From NCBI RefSeq assembly GCF_005871185.1, contig NZ_SWKN01000006.1, positions 1,032,451 to 1,096,450 of the forward strand: DNA of 64,000 nucleotides, given 5' to 3'. Position numbers and translations under genes: made by a program. Positions 1-10,416 of the stretch are shown one piece after another; within the stretch, counting starts at the first letter, position 1, and the number at the start of each line of letters is the position of its first letter. Under the pieces are notes generated by a model, which saw only the letters and a program-made list of their open reading frames with translations, was not told the origin of the DNA and searched no databases. The DNA is from Limnobacter alexandrii. Lineage in GTDB: Bacteria > Pseudomonadota > Gammaproteobacteria > Burkholderiales > Burkholderiaceae_B.

Positions 1-2
1 TG

Positions 3-653
3 GGAACCGAGGGCAAGTTGAACCAGCAGGCGATGACAGAACAGGTGCTGAACCTGGGCGGTCCAGGTGTGCAACTCATGCGCGTGGAGTTTGTTGGGCC
101 GCAGGTTGGTCGTGAGCTTGCTGAAAATGGTGTGATCGCCCTGATGGTGGTGATAATTGGCATCATGATTTATCTGGCTCTGCGCTTTGAATGGAAATTT
201 GCCGTGTCGGCCATCGTCGCCAACCTGCACGACGTGGTGATCATTCTCGGTTTCTTTGCCTTTTTTGGCTGGGAGTTCTCCCTGTCTGTATTGGCAGCGG
301 TGTTGGCAGTCTTGGGTTATTCGGTGAATGAATCGGTGGTGGTGTTTGACCGCATTCGGGAAACGTTCAGAAAGGTACGCAAGATGTCGGTTCCCGAGAC
401 CATCGATCACGCGATCACCCGAACCATTTCCCGCACTATTATTACCCACGGTTCAACCCAGATCATGGTGTGTTCCATGTTGTTTTTTGGTGGTCCCACC
501 TTGCATGGCTTTGCCTTGGCGTTGACCATCGGTATTTTGTTTGGTATCTACTCATCTGTGTTGGTGGCCAGCCCCATGTTGATTTGGATGGGCCTGACCC
601 GCGAAGACCTGGTCAAACCGGTGAAGAAAGACAAAGAATTTGAGACCCCGTAA
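3..653 (+). CDS. secF: Protein translocase subunit SecF, C-terminal part
   Basis: This is the C-terminal 216 residues of SecF; the start lies before the window. SecF works with SecD in the inner membrane and uses the proton motive force to help SecYEG and SecA move proteins out of the cytoplasm. About five hydrophobic segments are visible. The family hallmark region, with the short motifs GYSVNES and VVVFDRIRE, lies near residues 100-120 of the visible part. The charged tail ends in KKDKEFETP, as is common for SecF. The reading frame is open to the window edge, so this is a truncation by the window and not a broken gene. The PilZ gene follows after 24 bases. Confidence 0.95.
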   Translation, partial: GTEGKLNQQAMTEQVLNLGGPGVQLMRVEFVGPQVGRELAENGVIALMVVIIGIMIYLALRFEWKFAVSAIVANLHDVVIILGFFAFFGWEFSLSVLAAVLAVLGYSVNESVVVFDRIRETFRKVRKMSVPETIDHAITRTISRTIITHGSTQIMVCSMLFFGGPTLHGFALALTIGILFGIYSSVLVASPMLIWMGLTREDLVKPVKKDKEFETP

Positions 654-677
654 AAAGGGCTTAGTGAGTGAGGCAGC

Positions 678-1613
678 GTGGACAATCCCAAAGACCTTTC
701 GCCTTTGGCCAAGGGCGATATTGAAATAGGCAAGGCGCTGCCATTCGCCATTTATGATCGAAGCGGGGTACTGCTGTTGGCCGAGGGCCAGTCTGTAGCA
801 AGCCAAAAGCAGCTTGACGAACTGGCCGCCAAGGGGTTGTACCACAACCCTCGTTGGGCTGCTACCAAGTTTGTCATTCAGCCTGGCAAGCCTCCAATCG
901 ATTCAAACGCCCTGCCCAGACTGCTTCCCGCCAAGCAAACCTTCGAAGATCCCTTTGAAACCGGCAGTCAGCTCAAAATGTTTGCTCAAGGCCAGGTAAA
1001 AGATCCATTTCATGTGCGTTTGATCGGCAGCATTCCTCAGGCGGCTATTCTGATTACGCACCCTACGCGGGATGGCAAATGCGTGTTTACCAAAGAGGGG
1101 CAGGTGTGGGAGTTCCAGGCCACTTATGGCTTGTCCATTCACCGCTTCAGTTCAATGATCGAAAAGGTGTTGTTGTCGCCACACCCGCTCATCGTGATGT
1201 CATGGCCGCATGAAACTCACCGGGAGTCACAAGTCATTCGTCGGGCCAGGCGTGTGAACTGTGATTTACCAGCTACAGTGCGCTTGCATGGCACTGCCCC
1301 AGGCCAAATCGATTCGATGGCGGTGGTGATCGACAATATTTCAACGAGCGGTCTGGAGCTTTTGTTTCCGAAAACGGTGGCCTTGAATGCTGGGCAGACA
1401 ATCTCTATTGCGTTTCAGCTTGTTTTGGACACCAGAAAATACCTTGTAGAGTGTGATGCTGAGGTAGTATCCAAGCCTCGAGATTCCAACAACACCAGTT
1501 CCACCTATGGATTTGTTCTCAAGACATTGACGGATTCACAGTTCGCAGTAATCCACGCATTTGTAGGTGATCGATTAAATCAACGTTTGGGGCCACAGTT
1601 TTTTCTCAGTTGA
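678..1613 (+). CDS. PilZ-domain c-di-GMP effector, YcgR-like
   Basis: Cytoplasmic protein of 311 residues with a GTG start. The middle part (about residues 110-185) resembles the YcgR N-terminal (PilZN) domain, with a VRLIGSIPQAAILITHP segment. It is followed by a PilZ domain carrying the c-di-GMP signature: an arginine-rich RRARR motif near residue 187 and an N-x-S-x-x-G motif (NISTSG) near residue 220. In this family, ligand binding changes the contact between the two domains and usually tunes motility, pili or adhesion. The first 100 residues are an extra N-terminal region I do not recognise. It lies between secF and the minor-pilin operon, so a pilus or surface-attachment target is plausible but only inferred. 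Confidence 0.82.
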   Translation: MDNPKDLSPLAKGDIEIGKALPFAIYDRSGVLLLAEGQSVASQKQLDELAAKGLYHNPRWAATKFVIQPGKPPIDSNALPRLLPAKQTFEDPFETGSQLKMFAQGQVKDPFHVRLIGSIPQAAILITHPTRDGKCVFTKEGQVWEFQATYGLSIHRFSSMIEKVLLSPHPLIVMSWPHETHRESQVIRRARRVNCDLPATVRLHGTAPGQIDSMAVVIDNISTSGLELLFPKTVALNAGQTISIAFQLVLDTRKYLVECDAEVVSKPRDSNNTSSTYGFVLKTLTDSQFAVIHAFVGDRLNQRLGPQFFLS

Positions 1614-1714
1614 TATTGGAAGACTTTTGTATCACCTGAGTTAGGTTATCTGGGTGGTATTTTTCAATCTGTCTGTCGTGAATAATCCAAGCATAGTCAT
1701 TGGATCACGATGCC

Positions 1715-2368
1715 ATGCCCTTCTCACTATCTTCATTCAACAAGCAAAGCATTCAAGGATTCGGTCTTCTTGAGGTGCTTCTTGTGTTGGGTGTTGTGGG
1801 CATTTTGGGATCACTGGCAGTGGTCAGTTTCAGACCTGGAATTGGTAATCCTGGACTGTCCAGTCAAGTTCGTGAAGTTCAGGCGGTGTTCGATACGGCC
1901 AGAAGTCACGCAGTGAAAACCAACTCGCCCACCTGTATTGCACTTCGCACTGAATTGCCCAGTCGGGAGAATCAGAATCAGTGTTCCACCCGGATAGAGT
2001 ATTTTTACTCATTGTCCAGGGCAGAAAATCTTGCCTGCGATGTCCTTGGTTTTGGTAACGTTCCAAATGATGTGCAGGTGCATCGCAAGAGCATTCTTGG
2101 GCTGGCCTACGATCTTCCAGGCGTTCCACCGTTCGGTATCCTGGAGGGCTGTCCTTTTTATTATGTCCGAACGTTCACCTTTCAGCCGGGAAGCGGCTTT
2201 TTGAAGGCTGGTGGGCAACACAGCATCGCGTCCTTGTTCGCATCAAACAATGGATTCATCGAGTTCTTTAATCCCCGTGTAGACAATTCAAATGTTTGGC
2301 GCTTTCGCGTCGAAAGATCAGGCGTTCTCACATTGAGCGAAGGAGAGTCACGTGCAATCACACCGTAG
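1715..2368 (+). CDS. Type IV prepilin, FimT/GspH-like minor pilin
   Basis: About 217 residues. The prepilin peptidase site reads QG-FGLLEVLLVLG, with Gly at -1, Phe at +1 and Glu at +5, followed by a hydrophobic N-terminal helix; this is the class III signal peptide of type IV pilins. The remaining region has scattered cysteines and fits a GspH/FimT-type globular head. I chose the ATG at 1715; an in-frame TTG at 1700 is also open, and neither has a strong ribosome binding site. It is the first gene of a five-gene operon, where FimT/FimU-type minor pilins usually sit, and is expected to act in pilus assembly priming at the inner membrane. Confidence 0.8.
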   Translation: MPFSLSSFNKQSIQGFGLLEVLLVLGVVGILGSLAVVSFRPGIGNPGLSSQVREVQAVFDTARSHAVKTNSPTCIALRTELPSRENQNQCSTRIEYFYSLSRAENLACDVLGFGNVPNDVQVHRKSILGLAYDLPGVPPFGILEGCPFYYVRTFTFQPGSGFLKAGGQHSIASLFASNNGFIEFFNPRVDNSNVWRFRVERSGVLTLSEGESRAITP

Positions 2369-3245
2369 CGTGCCGAAGAGCGTAGGTTTTACTTTGGTCG
2401 AGGTTTTATTGGCTGTGGGTTTGATGGCCCTGACTGCTGCCATGATTACGAAACTTATCCCCTCGTTTATTACGCCCAATGACCGGGTTATCGATCACAA
2501 CAATCTGGGTTCACTCAATACTTTGCGGGAAATTGTTCGTTTGGATTTGGCGGACTCAAATGCTGGGTCGGTTATCGAGGATCGCCCTTATTCAATTTAT
2601 GTGTGCCGCTACAACCCCCAACACCGATGTATTCCGCTTGACCAATCGGGTCAGCAAACTGGTCTTGCTCATGGTCGTTACTGCATCGCATCCTCGTCAG
2701 CCGGCGATTTGCAGGGTCAAGATCGACAGGTGAACCGTTTTGTGATGTACCGAGGCAAGGGTACAAGCTTTGAGTACTTTTACGCCCAAAACGACATGGA
2801 TGATTTTGCAGGGATTTCCATTCAGGGAGGAGGTTCCATGAATGGAAATAATGATCCAGGTACTTTGGTTCAACAGGTTTTGCGCAGTTTGTGTGAGGCA
2901 TCTTTCGAGCAAACCCCGGTTGGTCTGAAGAATGCCTCATGGATTCGGCTAAATAATCCTGAGGTTTTGCCACTTGAAAGTTTTATGCTCTGCGGTATCA
3001 AGAATGACAGTTTTGAGAGTTTGATGTCCACTTCCCCGCCTAATCAGTGTTGGCCAGTCGACAACCAAACTGGATCGCAGGGGGCTGATTGCCGTCCAGG
3101 CGAAAACGGCATCAATGCACTCATGATTTATTACCGTTTTCAAAGGAATCTGAGTGGGGGCGTCTCGAATTCTTCGCCAGGCAATAGCTCGTTTTCTGAC
3201 GTTGTGATGGTGAACTTTCCTGCCAAACCCTGCATTGTGAGGTGA
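2352..3245 (+). CDS. Type IV prepilin, PilV/PilW-like minor pilin
   Basis: Protein of 297 residues. The processing site is VG-FTLVEVLL, with the +5 glutamate, followed by a hydrophobic helix; the rest is a cysteine-containing globular region. The GTG start at 2352 lies inside the end of the previous gene (17-base overlap) and has a clear AGGAG at 2341-2345, so translational coupling is likely. By position it is the PilV or PilW component of a minor-pilin set; its length is closer to PilW. I cannot assign it more exactly without a profile search. Confidence 0.75.
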   Translation: MQSHRSVPKSVGFTLVEVLLAVGLMALTAAMITKLIPSFITPNDRVIDHNNLGSLNTLREIVRLDLADSNAGSVIEDRPYSIYVCRYNPQHRCIPLDQSGQQTGLAHGRYCIASSSAGDLQGQDRQVNRFVMYRGKGTSFEYFYAQNDMDDFAGISIQGGGSMNGNNDPGTLVQQVLRSLCEASFEQTPVGLKNASWIRLNNPEVLPLESFMLCGIKNDSFESLMSTSPPNQCWPVDNQTGSQGADCRPGENGINALMIYYRFQRNLSGGVSNSSPGNSSFSDVVMVNFPAKPCIVR

Positions 3246-3249
3246 TCGA

Positions 3250-6042
3250 ATGTTTAGGTTTTGTTCCGACCGATCTCAAGCCGGTATGACCTCATTGTTG
3301 GTCGTTTCGGGCATTGTGGCTTTGGTCATGTTTTTATCGATCAGTGACTCTGGCATTTTAAGTCTCAAGAAAGAATCGGTGTTGAATACTTGGGACACGT
3401 CTAAAGCGCAAATGAATGCCAATGAAGGCGTTAATCAGCTGCGTGCCTTTTTCAACTCACTTGATCACAACCGTTTGTCTTTGGTCCAGGCGCAGTTTGA
3501 GAATCCATCTGCTTCCCTGTGCAATGATCCAAAAATTGGGCCGGTGGGTTCGGTCTTGCCTCGGGTGTTCAGGCCAATCATGATCGCAAGCCGCACGGCA
3601 GAGGGAGACAAGATTGAAATATATGCGTCATTAAGCCACCGTGAAGACTATTGCCATCGCCCTGAACCCGGTAGCTGGAAGCTGAATTATCGAGTGGTGG
3701 GGTCTTTCCAGTGTGACACTCAGGGGGCAGGTGCCTGCGCCCGTCATGAACTATTTGGCTCCATGATCCCTTCCGAGAGTTTTGTTTCTCAGAGCTGTAC
3801 TGCAGGGCGACAAGTTTGTGAGGAACAGGAGGTTAGTACTAGCACTACCTCTTCGGAGGTTAGTTGGAAAACATGCGGTCAAAATGATGCATATGAGTTC
3901 AAGCCATTGAATTTACGAACCGTTGGCGGGTTCACCATGGGTGAAGTGTACTCGGGCGCTGTGGCTGCGAATCCCAACCGGATTATTGACCCTGCTGTGC
4001 TTTGGAAAGCGCCAGTTACCGTGACAGGAAACATCGTCAACGGGACGCGTTCGTCTGCGATGCTGGCCGAAGGCCTGGAGACCAATCTTGCAGTTTCGTT
4101 CTCGGAAAACGCATTGTTCATGGGTACGCACAACATGCCACCATTGCCCTATTACAAACCACTTGAAATTGGTGGGCGAGTCATTGCGCGAAACTCAGCA
4201 CCTGCATCGGGTGGGCAAAACCCGACCACAGGAGTCGGGCTGAAGGTACTGGGCGTAACACCGAGTGGGAGAGGGGGCGCTTTGGCATCAAGTGCGTCGG
4301 GGCCATTAAGCCTCAGTTACTCATATCTGAACCATCCTTCAAATCCTGGAAAGGAGCTGAGTCCAGATCTTCTGGATCCAAATTTGCTGCAACAAACTGC
4401 AGGTTTTTCCAGTTCACTGAATGGCGCCTCTGATTTCACCAATGTGTCATATTTGAATGGGCTCAGAGGTCAGCCGGATCGACTTCTCAAGCATTTTTTG
4501 GGACTTGATTTGAATGATGTCGCACGCGTCAGTCGAGCGGGTACCAACGCCAATTTGAACTCAATGTTGCCAATTGAAATTGCCCAGCGTTCCGCGCATG
4601 GTCTTTTTAATGGCCGCGATTCCACTTCTGATGAGCAGGATTGGCGGAAGGTCGGTGTTGTGTACTATTACGTCGATGTACGTTCCCAGGGGGCAGTCGA
4701 CCTTGAATTCGAACAGGCAGGGCAGCTAGTCAGAAGAAGACCTGTTTATTCCTCTGGCCAAGGCGGCTCTGTAGGCGAGTTGAATGCTCAACCACCACTT
4801 TTGTTTTGTGAGCAAAGCCCCCATGTCGCACATAGCCCCCAGGTGAATTTTGAACAGCTTGTACAGCAACATAACTTGTCCAGAGAGAATCTTGATCAGG
4901 CGTTACAGGGATCAAGGCCCCGAGAGCCGCAATTGGGTTGCGAGTCTGTGCTGGAGAGGCAAAATGCGGGCCTGTGGCAGCAGATTAAGGATCGATACGA
5001 GGTTCTGCAAACGGCAAAGACCAATGCCCAGCGTTCCTGGGTTGACGAGGCCAGGGCAGCGCATGATAAATATGACTCGCAAATCGCGGGCAGGCAAAGT
5101 CAGATAGATCAGCTTGTCACCGATCGCAATGCGGCGCAGTCAGCGGGCAATCAAACTCGAGCTGCGGAAATTCAGACGAGTATCGATCAAGCCGTAAATG
5201 AAAAGAACGCACTGATTGCCCAGCGTGCAGACCTGCTCAGTAGTGCAGATTCCTTGCGCGGGCAACGAATTGCGAATGCAGAGCAAAGCTGGAACAACTC
5301 ACTGAGCCAAATGAACGCTCACACAGCCTATCGCGATGCTTTGGACAGCACCGAGCATAAAAAGAACAGGACGCTTCGATTCTTGGTGGAAAACCCAAGG
5401 TGGGAAAACTTCTTGGCCTACCGCAACAATACGACGCCTCGCTGGATTCGTGATCACTGGAATAATCCCGTGAACAACTCGGGAGGCTGCTTTAGCTGGG
5501 ACACAACGGTGAATCGTGCACCCTGTAGTTCACCTTTTTCCGGGGCTCAATCCATGCTTGACAACGCGGTGGTGGTGATCGATGCACGTGGTACGGACGG
5601 CGTGTATTGGCGTCACCTAGAGTATCCTGCCGCTCAATTAATCATCGTGCTTGGGACTCTGTATGTCGAGGATGTCATTTTGAATGCGAACGTTGTTGTG
5701 GATGGCGACCTGGTGGTGTTAAATCGTGGTTTTGCAGTAGCGCCCAGGCGTTGGTGGGGTATTCCGAGGTACAAAAACTGTTCGGCTGAATTGGAAATGA
5801 ACAGTTCAGCAATTTCAGATGCCAGTCGAGAGAATACAAACAAACGGATGGGTGGTTTGTTTTATTTTTTCACGGACAGAACCGATCAAGTTCGTCAGTG
5901 TGTCGTGAGTCGAAACGACAGCTCTCAAAACACAACGTCACTGGTACAGATGTGCAGAACAGTGAGCGAGGCATTTTGTGTCCCCGAAACACGCACGGTT
6001 CGGTCCCGGCTTGAACCTTCAATCCGCTTTTTTGAAAGGTGA
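3250..6042 (+). CDS. Giant PilX-like pilus assembly protein (930 aa)
   Basis: The N-terminus (GMTSLLVVSGIVALVMF, then a polar helix with MNANEG near residue 60) follows the PilX pattern: a type IV pilin-like anchor lacking the +5 glutamate. Ordinary PilX proteins have about 150-250 residues; this one has 930. Visible parts are a Cys-rich section (about residues 90-220), a Ser/Gly/Asn-rich section (about 290-480), a charged Gln/Ala-rich helical stretch likely to form a coiled coil (about 575-700), and a C-terminal part with short beta-like hydrophobic repeats (about 770-830) and further cysteines. It sits where pilX, and elsewhere pilY1, would stand. The ATG is 4 bases after the previous stop. 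Function beyond pilus or secretion assembly is unknown. Confidence 0.6.
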   Translation: MFRFCSDRSQAGMTSLLVVSGIVALVMFLSISDSGILSLKKESVLNTWDTSKAQMNANEGVNQLRAFFNSLDHNRLSLVQAQFENPSASLCNDPKIGPVGSVLPRVFRPIMIASRTAEGDKIEIYASLSHREDYCHRPEPGSWKLNYRVVGSFQCDTQGAGACARHELFGSMIPSESFVSQSCTAGRQVCEEQEVSTSTTSSEVSWKTCGQNDAYEFKPLNLRTVGGFTMGEVYSGAVAANPNRIIDPAVLWKAPVTVTGNIVNGTRSSAMLAEGLETNLAVSFSENALFMGTHNMPPLPYYKPLEIGGRVIARNSAPASGGQNPTTGVGLKVLGVTPSGRGGALASSASGPLSLSYSYLNHPSNPGKELSPDLLDPNLLQQTAGFSSSLNGASDFTNVSYLNGLRGQPDRLLKHFLGLDLNDVARVSRAGTNANLNSMLPIEIAQRSAHGLFNGRDSTSDEQDWRKVGVVYYYVDVRSQGAVDLEFEQAGQLVRRRPVYSSGQGGSVGELNAQPPLLFCEQSPHVAHSPQVNFEQLVQQHNLSRENLDQALQGSRPREPQLGCESVLERQNAGLWQQIKDRYEVLQTAKTNAQRSWVDEARAAHDKYDSQIAGRQSQIDQLVTDRNAAQSAGNQTRAAEIQTSIDQAVNEKNALIAQRADLLSSADSLRGQRIANAEQSWNNSLSQMNAHTAYRDALDSTEHKKNRTLRFLVENPRWENFLAYRNNTTPRWIRDHWNNPVNNSGGCFSWDTTVNRAPCSSPFSGAQSMLDNAVVVIDARGTDGVYWRHLEYPAAQLIIVLGTLYVEDVILNANVVVDGDLVVLNRGFAVAPRRWWGIPRYKNCSAELEMNSSAISDASRENTNKRMGGLFYFFTDRTDQVRQCVVSRNDSSQNTTSLVQMCRTVSEAFCVPETRTVRSRLEPSIRFFER

Positions 6043-6623
6043 TTTCCGTGCAAAAATTTCCAAAATTTGAGCGTGGTATCGGACTGTTCGAGGCGATCCT
6101 CGTCAGCTGTCTTGTAGTTTTGGCAAGCTATGCTGCGGTACAGGCGAAGCTTTCCCTGAGTGTTGTGGCGGCTGGGAGCGACTCCAGAACTCAGATCAGC
6201 ATTGCGGTCAAGGAATATTCAAACCTGCTGTACCAGATTGCCGGGGACCTTGATGTTGCTAGGGGGCGCAGTGTCACGGAGTGGCAAACCCATATTCAGG
6301 GTATATGTACGGCGATGGTTGAGGAATCCGCGCGCATCGCGAATTCTTTAAGTAATTCGTCTCAATCGGTAAGCCATACTTCATCATCGAATGTGTTGCG
6401 TGTTTGGCACGAGAGTTTTCACTCGGCTGTGCCGGTTATGAACTTGAAGCTGACGGATTGTCAGGTGGCGCAAAGTGGCTCCGGGCTGGAGTTGTTTCAC
6501 ATTAGCGTGGGATACAAGTTGCGGGACTTTCAAAATTCCTTGCAAACGAATTCAAATGCGAATGCTTGCGAATCGGGATATCTTTGCGAGCGCTTTTATC
6601 TAAGTATTGTTAAACCCACGTGA
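6039..6623 (+). CDS. Type IV prepilin-like protein (194 aa)
   Basis: The N-terminus reads ERG-IGLFEAILVS: Gly at -1, Ile at +1 and Glu at +5, an acceptable prepilin peptidase site with an unusual Ile in place of Phe, followed by a hydrophobic helix. The remaining 160 residues are Ser/Asn-rich with four cysteines and match nothing I can name. Its GTG start overlaps the previous stop by four bases (GTGA), so the genes are translationally coupled; a second GTG at 6048 would give a shorter N-terminus. Probably a minor pilin of the same complex. Confidence 0.65.
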   Translation: MISVQKFPKFERGIGLFEAILVSCLVVLASYAAVQAKLSLSVVAAGSDSRTQISIAVKEYSNLLYQIAGDLDVARGRSVTEWQTHIQGICTAMVEESARIANSLSNSSQSVSHTSSSNVLRVWHESFHSAVPVMNLKLTDCQVAQSGSGLELFHISVGYKLRDFQNSLQTNSNANACESGYLCERFYLSIVKPT

Positions 6624-6633
6624 GGTCGATTTG

Positions 6634-7077
6634 TTGAAGAATCGCTTGCAATTGACCGGTTTTACCATGATTGAATTGATGATCAGTCTGGCCATAGTCG
6701 GGGTGTTGGGGAGTCTGTCTCTGGCTGGTTTTGAATACTACAAAAAAAAAGCACTTCGGATAGAGGGAGCAGATTTGACGCATGCTATTACAGTTGCGCA
6801 AATTCAGTATAGAGATCGGTTTAGTCGATATGGCAATTACTCACAATTGGAAGCTCATTTTCCCAATGTGGTTTCGGAAAACTATGCGGTGACAGTGACA
6901 CCAGTGCCTGGGCTCGAATATCAGCAATATGACGCAGATATCCGCTTGAATCCAAACCAGACGGGTGTAGAAGAAAATTGCGTCAGATACGAAGTTTCCG
7001 CACGCGGAGGTTTAATTACCGTGAGAACTTTTGATCAAGACGGCAGCGACACCTCCCGCTCTTGCTTGTATCGTTGA
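6634..7077 (+). CDS. Type IV pilin, PilE-like
   Basis: About 147 residues with a textbook pilin N-terminus: TG-FTMIELMISLAIVGVLGS, then a polar helix and a small domain with two C-terminal cysteines (ENC and SRSC) that could form the D-loop disulphide. The open frame reaches back to a TTG at 6607, but GAGG at 6622-6625 points to TTG 6631 or 6634 as the real start. It is the last gene of the minor-pilin operon, in the place of pilE in the fimT-pilV-pilW-pilX-pilY1-pilE clusters of many beta- and gammaproteobacteria. It may be a minor rather than the major pilin. It converges on purB with a 25-base gap. Confidence 0.78.
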   Translation: MKNRLQLTGFTMIELMISLAIVGVLGSLSLAGFEYYKKKALRIEGADLTHAITVAQIQYRDRFSRYGNYSQLEAHFPNVVSENYAVTVTPVPGLEYQQYDADIRLNPNQTGVEENCVRYEVSARGGLITVRTFDQDGSDTSRSCLYR

Positions 7078-7102
7078 GTGGAAGTGTCGCCCCATTTCAT
7101 TT

Positions 7103-8503
<1,401 letters not shown>

Positions 8504-8670
8504 TCAAAGCCTTGTATTGTAACCTGTCTCGCCGGAAACTGTTTGGGCCGAGTGATGTCCGAGGTGGTATTTTGGAATTCTGCTTGTTCAATTTGTAAAA
8601 CTGTTAGACACTTTCAGGTCGTAAAAAACAAGACGCAATCTCATCCAGGATTGTATTTAGGAGAACTGTG

Positions 8671-9282
8671 ATGAAACTAGTGGGATCCCTGACTAGCCCC
8701 TTCGTGCGCAAAATTCGCGTTCAGCTTCAAGAAAAAGAAATTCCGTACGAGTTTGTTCTGGAAAACGTGTGGGATGAAAATACCCGCATCGCCGACCACA
8801 ATCCGCTGGGCAAAGTGCCTTGCCTGATTTTGGACGGTGGGCAAACTGTATTTGATTCTTTGGTCATTTCAGGCACGCTTGAATACATGATGCCAACAGT
8901 GCCCCTGTTGCCCACCAACCCGAACATGCGCGCTTTGGTGCGCACCATGGAGTCACTGGGGCAAGGCATTAGCCAGGCCGCTGTGGATATCATTCTGGAG
9001 AAGAAATTCCACGAAGGCGACAAAGTAAGCCAGGCATGGATCGACCGCCAAACCCAGAAAATCCACAATGGCTTGGCCTGGGTTTCTCACCGCATTAAAA
9101 CCACGCCCGGTTTTTATTTGACCGAGCAATTCAGCTTGGCCGATATCACGGTGGGCTGTGCGCTGTTTTACCTGGATTTCCGCATGCCTGAATTGAAGTG
9201 GCGCGAGTTGTATCCGGAATTGAATGAATATTCCGAACGTCTGGCTTGTCGCCCCAGTTTTGAAGACACCAAGCCTGAGTAA
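8671..9282 (+). CDS. Glutathione S-transferase family protein
   Basis: Protein of 203 residues with an N-terminal thioredoxin-like domain (GSLTSPFVRKIRV; cis-proline in NPLGKVPCL; the DS pair in FDSLVIS for glutathione binding) and an all-helical C-terminal domain (FSLADITVGCALFYLD). A cytosolic enzyme or glutathione-binding protein of unknown substrate, related in pattern to the YibF-like group. ATG 8671 has AGGAG at 8659-8663; an in-frame GTG lies immediately before it. A strong terminator follows. Confidence 0.87.
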   Translation: MKLVGSLTSPFVRKIRVQLQEKEIPYEFVLENVWDENTRIADHNPLGKVPCLILDGGQTVFDSLVISGTLEYMMPTVPLLPTNPNMRALVRTMESLGQGISQAAVDIILEKKFHEGDKVSQAWIDRQTQKIHNGLAWVSHRIKTTPGFYLTEQFSLADITVGCALFYLDFRMPELKWRELYPELNEYSERLACRPSFEDTKPE

Positions 9283-9305
9283 CTCAGTTTAATGCGTCAA
9301 AGAAC

Positions 9306-9333
9306 AAAGCCCCGAATTGGTCGGGGCTTTTTT
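9306..9333 (+). terminator. Rho-independent terminator
   Basis: A perfect 10-bp stem (9306-9315 with 9321-9330) with a 5-base loop, followed by T residues on the plus strand and an A-run on the other side. It ends the glutathione transferase transcript and probably also serves mnmA from the opposite strand. Confidence 0.85.
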
Positions 9334-9343
9334 ATGCCGTGTT

Positions 9344-10411
9344 TCAGGCAATAACGCCACCACCCAGACAAACCTCGCCTTGGTACAGCACGGCGCTTTG
9401 CCCAGGTGTAACCGCAAACTGGCTTTCTTCAAAGTTCAATTCGAAACCCTGATCGGTCAACCTGAAGTCGCAGGCGGAGTCTTCTTGACGGTAGCGGGCT
9501 TTGCAAGCCATGTGCGCACTGCTTGGCGCATGCCCTGAAATGTAGTGCGCCTGTTCGGCTGTCAGAACCTTCTGGTGTAGCCAAGGGTGGTCGTGCCCTT
9601 GCACCACATACAGCGTGTTGTTCTTCAAATCTTTGCGGGCTACAAACCAGGGTTCGCCATTGCCTTCTTTCTGGCCACCAATGCCGATGCCTTTGCGCTG
9701 CCCCAGCGTGTAAAAGCTTAAGCCCACATGCTCGGCAATTTGCTGGCCTTCGTCGTTCAGAATGGGGCCGGGTGCCGTGGGCAGGTAGCGGTTCAAAAAT
9801 TCCCGGAAGGGGCGTTCGCCAATAAAGCAAATGCCGGTGCTGTCTTTTTTGGTGGCATTGGCCAAGCCCAGTTCAAGCGCAATTTTCCGAACTTCGGTTT
9901 TTTGTATTTCACCCAGCGGAAACAGGGTTTTGCTGAGTTGTGCCTGGTTAAGCCGGTGCAGGAAATACGATTGATCTTTGCTGTGGTCCACCGCTTTCAA
10001 CAGCTGAAATTCGCCGTTCACTTCCCGCACACGTGCATAGTGACCAGTGGCAATGTAATCGGCCCCCAAGCTGTAAGCATGGTCCAGAAAGGCTTTGAAC
10101 TTGATTTCGCTGTTGCAAAGAATGTCGGGGTTGGGTGTGCGCCCAGCCGAGTACTCGCTCAGGAACACCGAGAACACCCGGTCTTTGTATTCGCTTGCGA
10201 AGTTCACGGCTTCGATGTCTACGCCAACAACATCAGCCACGCTGGCGGCGTCCAGCCAGTCTTGACGGCTGGAACAGTATTCCGAGTCGTCATCGTCTTC
10301 CCAGTTTTTCATGAAAAGACCAATCACGTTGTAACCCTGCTGCTTGAGCAGCCATGCCGACACCGAGGAATCCACCCCGCCCGACATGCCTATAACCACT
10401 GTTTTTGCCAT
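9344..10411 (-). CDS. mnmA: tRNA-uridine 2-sulfurtransferase MnmA
   Basis: Protein of 355 residues. MnmA makes 2-thiouridine at the wobble position of tRNA-Lys, -Glu and -Gln, taking sulfur from a persulfide relay and activating the uridine with ATP. The PP-loop GMSGGVDSS follows the start directly; the two catalytic cysteines sit in NPDILCN and TGICFIG. The frame is open 183 bases further upstream through nudJ, but that extension is low-complexity and out of character, and MAKTVVIG is the usual N-terminus, so I use 10411. It is 5 bases downstream of nudJ, an arrangement also known in E. coli. Confidence 0.96.
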   Translation of the reverse strand: MAKTVVIGMSGGVDSSVSAWLLKQQGYNVIGLFMKNWEDDDDSEYCSSRQDWLDAASVADVVGVDIEAVNFASEYKDRVFSVFLSEYSAGRTPNPDILCNSEIKFKAFLDHAYSLGADYIATGHYARVREVNGEFQLLKAVDHSKDQSYFLHRLNQAQLSKTLFPLGEIQKTEVRKIALELGLANATKKDSTGICFIGERPFREFLNRYLPTAPGPILNDEGQQIAEHVGLSFYTLGQRKGIGIGGQKEGNGEPWFVARKDLKNNTLYVVQGHDHPWLHQKVLTAEQAHYISGHAPSSAHMACKARYRQEDSACDFRLTDQGFELNFEESQFAVTPGQSAVLYQGEVCLGGGVIA

Positions 10412-10416
10412 GATAT

